Shown here: one piece after another, positions 6,201 to 12,646 of the stretch
Layout: each line of letters begins with the position of its first letter
Numbering within the stretch: position 1 is the first letter of the stretch
NCBI GenBank assembly: GCA_023380955.1
Contig: JAMCTB010000013.1
Span: 1,291-17,963 of the forward strand
Length of the DNA: 16,673 nt
Direction: 5' to 3'
Source: Chloroflexota bacterium
Lineage (GTDB): Bacteria > Chloroflexota > UBA6077
Program-made: the position numbers and the translations under genes
Notes under the pieces: model-generated
Told to the model about the DNA's origin: nothing
The model's input: only the letters and a program-made list of their open reading frames with translations
Databases searched by the model: none

Positions 6201-7433
6201 ATGCCTCAGGCAGAGGGAAGAAGAGCTTCCGCCTTCCAGGGACCGCTGGCGGGGGTGCGGGTGATAGATCTCGGTACCGTCTTCGCGGCCCCCTTTGCGG
6301 CCAGTCTGTTGGGCGACTTCGGGGCCGACGTCTTCAAGATCGAGCTGCCCGGGGTGGGCGACGCCGTTCGCGGGATGGCCCCGGTCGTGAAGGGGGTCCC
6401 CGGGCCCTGGACCACCCTCAGCAGGAACAAGCGGTGCATCAGCCTGGACATCCGCAAGGAAAAGGGCAAGGAGCTGCTGAAGAGGTTGGTCGCCGGCGCC
6501 GACCTTCTGGTCGAGAACTTCCGGCCCGGCACCCTGGAGAACTGGGGGCTCGGCTACGAGCAGCTCAAAGGGGTCAACCCCAGGCTCATCATGGTTCGCA
6601 TCTCGGGCTACGGCCAGACGGGGCCCCACTCCCAGAAGGCCGGCTTTGGGACCCCGGCGACCGCCTTCGGCGGACTCACCTACATGCAGGGCTACCCGGA
6701 TAGACCCCCCGTGAGCCCGCCCTTCCCCATGGCCGACTACGTGACCGGCATCTTCGGCGCCCTGGCGGCCGTGATGGCGCTCTACCATCTGAGGGCCAAC
6801 GAAGGCGCCGAGGGGCAGCAGGTGGACATCGCCCTCTACGAGGCCGTGTTCCGTATGCTGGAGACGGCCATAGTCCAGTACGATCTGACGGGCAGGGCCA
6901 GGGAGAGAGCGGGCCACGCCCTCCAGGAGTCGGCTCCGGCCGGCGCCTTCCAGTGCCGTGACGGCAAGTGGGTGATCCTGGTCACCAGCACCGATCGCAC
7001 CTTCGCCCGGCTGGCCGAGGTGATGGGCCGGGTGGATCTGCTGACCGACCCTCGCTACGACACCAATCCCCATCGGGTGGAGCATCGGGATGAGATCCTC
7101 GCCCTGGTTCAGGACTGGTTCTCTACCCAGGGCTACGACCAGGTGATGAAGCTGCTGGACGAGAACGGTGTGCCGGTGAGTCCGATACCCAGCATGGCCG
7201 ATATCTTCGAGGATCCGCAGTACAGGGCCAGGGAGAACCTGGTTCAGGTTGAGCACCCCGTCCTGGGGAGGGTGACCATGCCGGGGATCATCCCCAAGTT
7301 CTCGGCCACGCCCGGGGCGGTCCGCTTCCCCGGCCCGATGAAGATCGGGGAGCACAACCGGGAGATCTACCAGGGTGAGCTGGGGCTGAGCCCCGAGGAG
7401 TTGGACGCCCTGGCAGCCGAAGGCGTGATCTAG
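6201..7433 (+). CDS. Class III CoA-transferase (CaiB/BaiF family)
   Basis: The 410-aa product has the length and sequence of family III CoA-transferases, interlocked dimers that move CoA from a donor such as succinyl-CoA to a carboxylic acid. The family opening GPLAGVRVIDLGTVFAAP (14-31) is clear. Further signatures are LLGDFGADVFKIE (36-48), SRNKRCISLDI (74-84), ENFRPGTLENWGLGY (105-119) and RISGYGQTGP (133-142). D179 in MADYVTG is at the place of the catalytic aspartate that forms the acyl-anhydride intermediate in formyl-CoA transferase. The ATG has a purine-rich AGGAGG upstream and lies 12 nt after the FAH stop. The neighbouring HMG-CoA-lyase-like enzyme suggests it activates a hydroxy acid which the lyase then cleaves; the actual acid is inference. 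Confidence 0.92.
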   Translation: MPQAEGRRASAFQGPLAGVRVIDLGTVFAAPFAASLLGDFGADVFKIELPGVGDAVRGMAPVVKGVPGPWTTLSRNKRCISLDIRKEKGKELLKRLVAGADLLVENFRPGTLENWGLGYEQLKGVNPRLIMVRISGYGQTGPHSQKAGFGTPATAFGGLTYMQGYPDRPPVSPPFPMADYVTGIFGALAAVMALYHLRANEGAEGQQVDIALYEAVFRMLETAIVQYDLTGRARERAGHALQESAPAGAFQCRDGKWVILVTSTDRTFARLAEVMGRVDLLTDPRYDTNPHRVEHRDEILALVQDWFSTQGYDQVMKLLDENGVPVSPIPSMADIFEDPQYRARENLVQVEHPVLGRVTMPGIIPKFSATPGAVRFPGPMKIGEHNREIYQGELGLSPEELDALAAEGVI

Positions 7434-7442
7434 GAGCCATCA

Positions 7443-7493
7443 GCCGTCAGCTATCAGCAATCAGCCTACGAGGCGCTGCTGATAGCTGACGGC
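7443..7493. repeat. 17-bp perfect inverted repeat of the 'gctgatagctga' family
   Basis: Positions 7443-7459 are exactly reverse-complementary to 7477-7493, with a 17-nt loop. The arm motif CAGCTATCAGC recurs in the cobB coding region (10286-10330) and, shorter, just after the hom stop. It fills most of the 85-nt gap between the CoA-transferase and the lyase gene. It could attenuate or stabilise the transcript between them. Confidence 0.75.
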
Positions 7494-7507
7494 CGAAAGC
7501 TGATTGC

Positions 7508-7513
7508 GGGAGG
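7508..7513 (+). promoter_or_regulatory. Ribosome binding site of the HMG-CoA-lyase-like gene
   Basis: GGGAGG lies 5 nt before ATG 7519 and decides this start against a TTG at 7504, which would precede the ribosome site. Confidence 0.7.
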
Positions 7514-7518
7514 GTGCG

Positions 7519-8457
7519 ATGCAGCTACCCAAGAGGGTTCACATCATGGAGGTGGGGCCGCGGGACGGCTTCCAGGCGGAGCACGACTGGATCCCCACCG
7601 AGAGGAAGATCGAGATCATCAACGCCCTGTCCGGAAGCGGCATTCCGGAGATCCAGGCGACCTCCTTCGTGCACCCCAGGGCGGTGCCTCAACTGGCCGA
7701 CGCCGAGGAGGTGATGGCGAGGATCGACCGGGTGCCCGGCGTTCGGTATCAGGTGCTGGTGCCCAACTTGAAGGGACTGCAGCGGGCGCTACCCCTCAAC
7801 CCCGACGGGATTCACCTGATGATGTCCGTCACCGAGTCGCACAACCGGTCCAACGCCAATCGCTCCATCGATGACTCTATGCGGGAGTTCGAACAGATGG
7901 TCCCGGTGGCCCGGGAGGTGGGCATTCGGGTCGAGGCCGGCATGGCCTGCGTCTTCGGGTGCCCCTTCGAGGGGGAGGTGCCCATCGCGCAGCTGGATCG
8001 CATCATCACGCGATACCGGGAGATGGGGATCGCCCACATGAGCCTTGGGGATACCATCGGCGTGGCGAATCCCCGCCAGATGTACGACAGCTGCGCTCAC
8101 CTGCTGGACAAATTTCCCGACGTGACCTGGACCCTGCACCTGCACAACACCCGGGACATGGCCATGGCCAACGTGATAGCCGCCATGCAGGCGGGCATGA
8201 CCAGCTTCGACGGCGCCGTCGGCGGCTTGGGGGGATGCCCCTATGCCCCCGGTGCCACGGGGAACGTAGCCACCGAGGATCTGGTGAACATGCTCACGGA
8301 GATGGGGGTGGAGACGGGGATCGACCTGGATGCCCTGATCGCCGCGTCCAAGACCGTCCAGGGGGTGGTGCCCCACAAGCTGGATAGCTGCATGGTGAAG
8401 GCCGGCAAGCGGACGGAGCTAAAGCCTGCCCCCAGGGGGCAGGAGAAGATCGGGTAG
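7519..8457 (+). CDS. HMG-CoA-lyase-like carbon-carbon lyase
   Basis: The 312-aa product is a DRE-TIM metallolyase of the hydroxymethylglutaryl-CoA lyase family, which cleaves 3-hydroxy-3-methylglutaryl-CoA or a related acyl-CoA to acetyl-CoA and a keto acid. R15-D16 (GPRDGFQ), H207 and H209 (LHLHNT), C240 in the active-site loop GGLGGCPYAPGATGNVATED (235-254) and N249 are present. Their spacing matches human HMG-CoA lyase R41, D42, H233, H235, C266 and N275 as I recall them. SLGDTIGVANP (175-185) is another family motif. The position equivalent to human E72 is Q46 (EIQATSF), so a different substrate is possible. It lies 85 nt after the CoA-transferase, which would supply its CoA ester. Citramalyl-CoA or a similar branched hydroxyacyl-CoA is a plausible alternative substrate. 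Confidence 0.9.
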   Translation: MQLPKRVHIMEVGPRDGFQAEHDWIPTERKIEIINALSGSGIPEIQATSFVHPRAVPQLADAEEVMARIDRVPGVRYQVLVPNLKGLQRALPLNPDGIHLMMSVTESHNRSNANRSIDDSMREFEQMVPVAREVGIRVEAGMACVFGCPFEGEVPIAQLDRIITRYREMGIAHMSLGDTIGVANPRQMYDSCAHLLDKFPDVTWTLHLHNTRDMAMANVIAAMQAGMTSFDGAVGGLGGCPYAPGATGNVATEDLVNMLTEMGVETGIDLDALIAASKTVQGVVPHKLDSCMVKAGKRTELKPAPRGQEKIG

Positions 8458-8470
8458 AAGAAGATCTAAC

Positions 8471-8767
8471 ATGCTGCCACCGGAGCTACAGTCCTTCTCT
8501 CGACTCCCCTTCTGGAGCGGCCTTTTCTTTCTGTTGGCCGTTGCCATCCTGCTCTACAGCGTCTGGTCCCTCGGGCGCCGTCGCCACCGCCAGGACCTGT
8601 ACTACCTCTTGTTGGGCGCCTACCTGATGGCAGTGCAGCTGCCGGAGGTCATCCCTTCGGTTGCCCAGGGACTCCACCTGAGCTTCTCCAGCCTCGGTTT
8701 CACCCCCAGGCTCTTCGTGGCCCTCCCGGCCGTGGTGTTGTTCGTCATGGGGGTGCGGTCCCGATAG
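8471..8767 (+). CDS. Small hypothetical membrane protein
   Basis: The 98-aa product is not recognised. It has three hydrophobic stretches, about residues 13-33 (FWSGLFFLLAVAILLYSVWSL), 44-62 and 80-95, separated by a basic loop GRRRHRQD. A three-pass inner-membrane protein is likely. It starts 13 nt after the lyase stop and is followed, 103 nt later, by another membrane protein gene on the same strand, so it may be co-transcribed with the catabolic cluster or pair with the DUF2721-like protein. The ribosome site is weak (GAAGAAG). No function can be assigned. Confidence 0.62.
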   Translation: MLPPELQSFSRLPFWSGLFFLLAVAILLYSVWSLGRRRHRQDLYYLLLGAYLMAVQLPEVIPSVAQGLHLSFSSLGFTPRLFVALPAVVLFVMGVRSR

Positions 8768-8870
8768 GCCGGGTCATCGGGAGGCGGGTGCTGGCACCTC
8801 CTCACCCCGTCTCTGGTATGGCTCGTGCCAGGCACTACCGAGACTATCTACCTGGTAGGGAGGCGAGGGC

Positions 8871-9443
8871 GTGGCCGTGATCCCACTGGAGCCGGGCCAG
8901 GTGGCCGCTCTGATCCAGACCACTCTGGTGCCGGTGATCATGATCAGCGCCGTGGGGCTGATAGCGCTGGTCATGCAGAACCGCCACGCGGTGGTGCTGG
9001 ACCGGACCTACCGGATCAATTTCCGGCGGATGGAGCTGACGGAGGAGTTGCACGAAGTTGGAGAGGCGATGCCCGCCGGCCGCCTCCGGTGGGTCCAGGG
9101 GCAGTTGGAGATCCAAAACGCCCTCCTGGATCGTTGGCTCCAGAGGGGTGTCTACACGCGAAACTCCCTGGTGTTCGCCTTCCTGGGGGTGTCTCTCTTC
9201 GGTGCCACCAGCCTCAGCCTGGTGTTCAACGTCCTCTTCGAGCTGACCGGAGGGTACAGCGCCCTCACGGTGGCTCTCTTCATAGCGGGGATCGTCGCCT
9301 TCATGGCCTGTTTCCTCTTCGCCCTGATCGACGTGTACCAGGGGTTGCAGATCACACGGTTCGACACGCGGATGGCGAGCCACCTGATGGAGGAGTTGCG
9401 GGAGGTGGCGCCGGGGGATCAGGGGAGATCGAGGGCGGCGTAG
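8871..9443 (+). CDS. DUF2721-family membrane protein
   Basis: The 190-aa product resembles the DUF2721 family of uncharacterised bacterial membrane proteins. The first membrane helix and following segment (about 13-45, containing LVPVIMISAVGLIALVMQNR and LDRTYRI) have the conserved DUF2721 form. A charged cytoplasmic-type region (about 45-95) follows. Two more hydrophobic helices lie at about 97-120 and 130-155, and a charged C-terminus follows. The GTG start has GGGAGG 7 nt upstream (8858-8863). It is the last gene of the rightward cluster and converges with cobB across the second 75-bp repeat. The family role is unknown, so no function is proposed. Confidence 0.8.
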   Translation: MAVIPLEPGQVAALIQTTLVPVIMISAVGLIALVMQNRHAVVLDRTYRINFRRMELTEELHEVGEAMPAGRLRWVQGQLEIQNALLDRWLQRGVYTRNSLVFAFLGVSLFGATSLSLVFNVLFELTGGYSALTVALFIAGIVAFMACFLFALIDVYQGLQITRFDTRMASHLMEELREVAPGDQGRSRAA

Positions 9444-9456
9444 GGGATGATTGCGT

Positions 9457-9531
9457 GTAGGGCAGGGCGCTCTGCCCTGCCGCCGACCTGCCATCGCCAC
9501 GCGGGCGGCGGGGCACAGGGCCCCGCCCTAC
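9457..9531. repeat. 75-bp GTAG...CTAC palindromic dispersed repeat, copy 2
   Basis: Same length, orientation and end structure as the copy at 1008-1082. The first 28 and last 22 or so bases are identical, and the six differences cluster in the middle. It lies in the 108-bp gap between the convergent DUF2721-like gene and cobB, the same genomic position type as copy 1. Confidence 0.88.
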
Positions 9532-9551
9532 GTTGTCGAGGCCCTACCCTT

Positions 9552-11024
9552 TCACCGTTTGGCCTCTCTGTAGGCGCGGGCGCTCTCCACGAAGGCCGGG
9601 GCCAGGGCCGGGTTGGCCCCGAAGTGCAGGTGGACGAAGGAGGCCAGCAGGCTTCCCCGGGCGTACCCCTCGATCCGATTCGACCGGTTGGTCAGCAGAT
9701 AGGCCCCGAAGTCCGGATCGAGCCCCTCCCAGCGGGACCAGTGGAACTCGTGGCCTCGGGCCAAGGTCCCGGCCGGACCCAGAGGGGTGGCTCGCAGGGC
9801 GCTCACCTCGACGTAGGCGAGGTGGAGCCGGCTCCCCTCCATGGAGCAGTAGCCCGGCAGCAGACCCACCGCCGTGTGGCGCGTCCCCGTGCCATCTACT
9901 ATCCCCTGGGTCAGGTACATCAGCCCCCCGCACTCGGCGTAGAGGGGCATGCCCGCCTCGCCGGCTCGCCGCACCGATTCCAGCATCGAGCCGTTGGCCG
10001 AGAGCCTGGAGGCGTGCACCTCCGGGAAGCCACCCCCCAGGTAGAGGGCGTCGGCTTCGGGAGGTATCGCTCGGTCCCGCAGAGGGCTGAAGGGGAGCAG
10101 CCTCGCGCCGTGGGCCTCCAGCAGATCCAGGTTATCCTGGTAGTAGAAGTTGAAGGCCTCGTCCTGGGCCACGGCGATGGTGGCCCTAGTCTGCACGAGC
10201 TCCGCGGGGAAGAGGGGACTGAGGGCTGGGGACTGAGTGGCGAGGACTGAGGGCTGGGGACTGGGGACTGCGCCCTCGGGGCCGGCTGCTGACTGCTGAT
10301 AGCTGATAGCTGATAGCTGAGAGCCGACGGCCGACCGCGCGATCTTCAGGATCGCCTCCACGTCCAGGTGGGCCTCGACCAGCCCCACCAGCCTATCCAG
10401 GAACCCCTCGGGCAGGGCCCGCTCCGGGGTGGGGACCAGCCCCAGATGGCGCTCGGGCAGGACCATCCGGGCGTCCCTGGGCAGGTACCCCAACACCGGT
10501 CCGACCCCTGTGGCCTCGATGGCCTCCCGAGCGTAGCCGTAGTGGGTTTCGCCGGCCACGTTGTTCAGGACGAAGCCCGCCACCCTGAGGGCCGGATCGA
10601 AGCGGGCGTAGCCCAGGGCCATGGCTCCCGCGCTGCGGGCCATCTTGCCGGCATTGATCAGCAACAGCGCGGGGGCGTTGAGCCACTTGGCGATCTGGGC
10701 GGTGCTGCCGGCTTCCTCCCGGCCGCTGAAGCCGTCGAAGACCCCCATGACCCCCTCGACGACGGCCACGTCGGCTCCCCGACAGGCCCGGGCGAGCAGC
10801 TCCAGCAGCGCCTCCCTGGGCACCATCCAGCTGTCCAGGTTTCGGGAGGGAACCCCCGTTGCGGCTTGATGGTAGCTGGGGTCGATGTAGTCGGGTCCCA
10901 CCTTGAAGGGCTGAACCCTCAGCCCCCGGCGGTGGAGGGCCGCCATGAGTCCCATTGAGAAGGTCGTCTTCCCCACACCGCTGGAGGTGCCGCCGATCAC
11001 CAGCCTGGGGATACCGCAATCCAT
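9552..11024 (-). CDS. cobB: Cobyrinate a,c-diamide synthase
   Basis: The 490-aa product amidates the a and c side chains of (hydrogeno)cobyrinate using glutamine and ATP; the orthologue in the anaerobic route is named CbiA. The N-terminal dethiobiotin-synthetase-like ATPase has the P-loop GGTSSGVGKTT (11-21) and VVEGVMGVFDG (88-98). The C-terminal class I glutamine amidotransferase has YLGGGFPE (328-335), the nucleophile C365 (LYAECGGLMY) and the C-terminal histidine region FVHLHFGANP (463-472). Between the domains, residues about 231-276 are low-complexity and encoded by dispersed repeat DNA (SQLSAISYQQSA then SPQPSVLATQSPALSP), making the protein longer than usual. The ATG overlaps the cobO stop as TGATG. 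It is the last gene of the cobalamin operon. Confidence 0.93.
   Translation of the reverse strand: MDCGIPRLVIGGTSSGVGKTTFSMGLMAALHRRGLRVQPFKVGPDYIDPSYHQAATGVPSRNLDSWMVPREALLELLARACRGADVAVVEGVMGVFDGFSGREEAGSTAQIAKWLNAPALLLINAGKMARSAGAMALGYARFDPALRVAGFVLNNVAGETHYGYAREAIEATGVGPVLGYLPRDARMVLPERHLGLVPTPERALPEGFLDRLVGLVEAHLDVEAILKIARSAVGSQLSAISYQQSAAGPEGAVPSPQPSVLATQSPALSPLFPAELVQTRATIAVAQDEAFNFYYQDNLDLLEAHGARLLPFSPLRDRAIPPEADALYLGGGFPEVHASRLSANGSMLESVRRAGEAGMPLYAECGGLMYLTQGIVDGTGTRHTAVGLLPGYCSMEGSRLHLAYVEVSALRATPLGPAGTLARGHEFHWSRWEGLDPDFGAYLLTNRSNRIEGYARGSLLASFVHLHFGANPALAPAFVESARAYREAKR
10211..10270. repeat. Tandem 'ggactgagggctgg' repeat inside cobB
   Basis: GGACTGAGGGCTGGGGACTG occurs twice (10216-10235 and 10244-10263) with a further GGGGACTG after it. 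It is read in frame as part of the CobB interdomain linker (SPQPSVLATQSPALSP). Such sequence is typical of intergenic dispersed repeats. Confidence 0.75.
10286..10330. repeat. 'gctgatagctgatagctga' repeat inside cobB
   Basis: Three tandem AGCTGAT-type units encode SQLSAISYQQSA (235-246) of the CobB linker. The same CAGCTATCAGC word forms the arms of the intergenic inverted repeat at 7443-7493. Confidence 0.75.
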
Positions 11025-11578
11025 CAGAACTCCACGCCCTTCTGCCCCACTATCCCCTGCTCGTAGGGGTGCTTGATCGGCCGCATCTCGGTAACCAGGT
11101 CGGCGGCGTCGATGATCTGCTGCGGGGCTCCCCTGCCCGTCAGCACCAGATGGACTTCCGGGGGCTTCTCCCGAATCAGCTCGAGGAGCTGCTCCGTGGA
11201 GACCAGGCCGGCGTTGAGCGCACCCAGCACCTCGTCCAGGATGACCAGCCTGTACTCCCCCGACAGCAGCTTCTCCCGGGCCACTCGGAGGGCCTCGTTG
11301 GCCGCCTGCTGGTGCTCCTCGGGGGTTGCCCTGTTCCAGGGCCCGGCGGTGAAGCCTCGGCCGCTCACGACCCAGTCGACGTAGGGAGCCAGCATCTTGG
11401 CCCCCTCCAGCTCCCCGTACCGCATGGTGCCCTTGATGAACTGGACGACGGCGACCTTGAAGTGGTGGCCGGCAGCCCTGAGCGCCATGCCCAGGGCTGC
11501 GGTGGTCTTGCCCTTCCCGTTGCCGGTGAAGACGATGACGAGCCCCTTGGTCCTTGGCCTACGAACTTCCTCTGTCAT
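11024..11578 (-). CDS. cobO: Corrinoid adenosyltransferase (CobO/BtuR type)
   Basis: The 184-aa product transfers the 5'-deoxyadenosyl group from ATP to the reduced cobalt of cob(I)yrinate a,c-diamide or other corrinoids. The N-terminal P-loop GNGKGKTT (19-26) is diagnostic of the CobA/CobO/BtuR family, followed by KVAVVQFIKG. Further family motifs are VILDEVLGALNAGL and LVLTGRGAP, then the end block ADLVTEMRPIKHPYEQGI. Length is normal. The ATG at 11578 lies 3 nt after the cobT stop, and the stop overlaps the cobB start as TGATG, so translation is probably coupled. Its place next to cobB fits adenosylation at the a,c-diamide stage. Confidence 0.94.
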   Translation of the reverse strand: MTEEVRRPRTKGLVIVFTGNGKGKTTAALGMALRAAGHHFKVAVVQFIKGTMRYGELEGAKMLAPYVDWVVSGRGFTAGPWNRATPEEHQQAANEALRVAREKLLSGEYRLVILDEVLGALNAGLVSTEQLLELIREKPPEVHLVLTGRGAPQQIIDAADLVTEMRPIKHPYEQGIVGQKGVEF

Positions 11579-11581
11579 GAC

Positions 11582-12646
11582 TCAGCCCTTCTCGCTGACT
11601 CCCGCCTCCGCGAAGGTGGCCATCTCGCTCTGGATAGCCAGAGCGTCGTCTATCAGGTGCATGGCAATTGCCGCGCCGGTTCCCTCGCCCAGCCGCATCT
11701 CTAAGTTCAGGAGGGGCCGCAGCCCGAGATCCTGGAGCAGCACCCGGTGGCCCACCTCCACCGATTGGTGGGAGGGGATCAGGTAGGGCAGCAGCGCCGG
11801 GCAGAGCCTGGCAGCGACCATTGCCGCCGCCCCGGAGATGAAGCCGTCGATCACCACCGGAAGCCGGTGGGCCGCGCCCCCCAGGATCACCCCCACCAGC
11901 CCCGCGATCTCCAGTCCGCCCAGCTTGGCCAGGACGTCCAGGGGATCCGAGCTATCGGGCCGGTTGACCCGGATGCCCTGCTCGATGGCCTGGATCTTTC
12001 GAGCCAGACCTGCGTCGTCGATGCCGGTGCCCCGACCCGCCACCTCGGCTACCGGCCTGCCGGTCAGTGTCGCCACCAGGGCCGAGGAGGCGGTCGTGTT
12101 GCCGATCCCCATGTCGCCCGTGGCCACCAGGCCGAGTCCCTGCGCCACCTCCGACTCCACCACGTCGATCCCCACCTGGATGGCCTTCACCGCCTCCTCT
12201 CGAGTCATGGCGGGCTGGACGGCCAGATTCCGGGTTCCCGGGGCGACCTTCCGAAGCAGCAGCCCCTCCTCAGGGGCCATCTCGGCGGCGACGCCCACGT
12301 CCACGACCACGACCCGAGCGCCGCTCCTCCGGGACAGGACGTTGATGGCAGCTCCTCCCCTCAGGAAGTTCAGCACCATCTGGGGGGTCACCTCCGATGG
12401 GAAGGCCGAGACCCCTTCGGCGGTTACCCCGTGGTCGGCGGCCATCACCACCACCGCCTTCCTCGGCAGGAGCGGCCGCTCACGGCCGGTGATGCCGGCC
12501 AGCTGGACGGCCAGCTCCTCCAGCCTCCCCAGGCTCCCCTGCGGCTTGGTCAGCTGGCCCTGTCGTTCCCGGGCCGCGGCCATGGCTGCCTCGTCCAGGG
12601 GACGGATAGATTCAACCAGACGCCGGATCTCTGCTGTCTCTTTCAA
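11582..12646 (-). CDS. cobT: Nicotinate-nucleotide--dimethylbenzimidazole phosphoribosyltransferase
   Basis: The 354-aa product moves phosphoribose from nicotinate mononucleotide to a lower-ligand base, making alpha-ribazole 5'-phosphate for the cobalamin nucleotide loop. Visible motifs are LTKPQGSLGRLEELAVQLAG (32-51), MAADHGVTAEGVSAFPSEVT (68-87), GDMGIGNTTASSAL (177-190), GRGTGIDD (204-211) and the catalytic glutamate E321 in MRLGEGTGAA. Length equals the family norm. The start is TTG at 12646, overlapping the pduX stop as TTGA. The N-terminus from this codon aligns in length with well-known CobT proteins, which supports it despite a weak ribosome site. Lower-ligand specificity cannot be judged from sequence alone. 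Confidence 0.93.
   Translation of the reverse strand: MKETAEIRRLVESIRPLDEAAMAAARERQGQLTKPQGSLGRLEELAVQLAGITGRERPLLPRKAVVVMAADHGVTAEGVSAFPSEVTPQMVLNFLRGGAAINVLSRRSGARVVVVDVGVAAEMAPEEGLLLRKVAPGTRNLAVQPAMTREEAVKAIQVGIDVVESEVAQGLGLVATGDMGIGNTTASSALVATLTGRPVAEVAGRGTGIDDAGLARKIQAIEQGIRVNRPDSSDPLDVLAKLGGLEIAGLVGVILGGAAHRLPVVIDGFISGAAAMVAARLCPALLPYLIPSHQSVEVGHRVLLQDLGLRPLLNLEMRLGEGTGAAIAMHLIDDALAIQSEMATFAEAGVSEKG

Noticed and set aside
6024..7355. 443-aa minus-strand open frame opposite the CoA-transferase
   Set aside because: It is a GC-driven shadow of the FAH and CoA-transferase genes. Composition is skewed (His, Gly, Arg) and no domain is visible.
10211..10330. cobB as a pseudogene split by repeats
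   Set aside because: The frame is continuous through the repeats and all ATPase and glutaminase motifs are intact on both sides.
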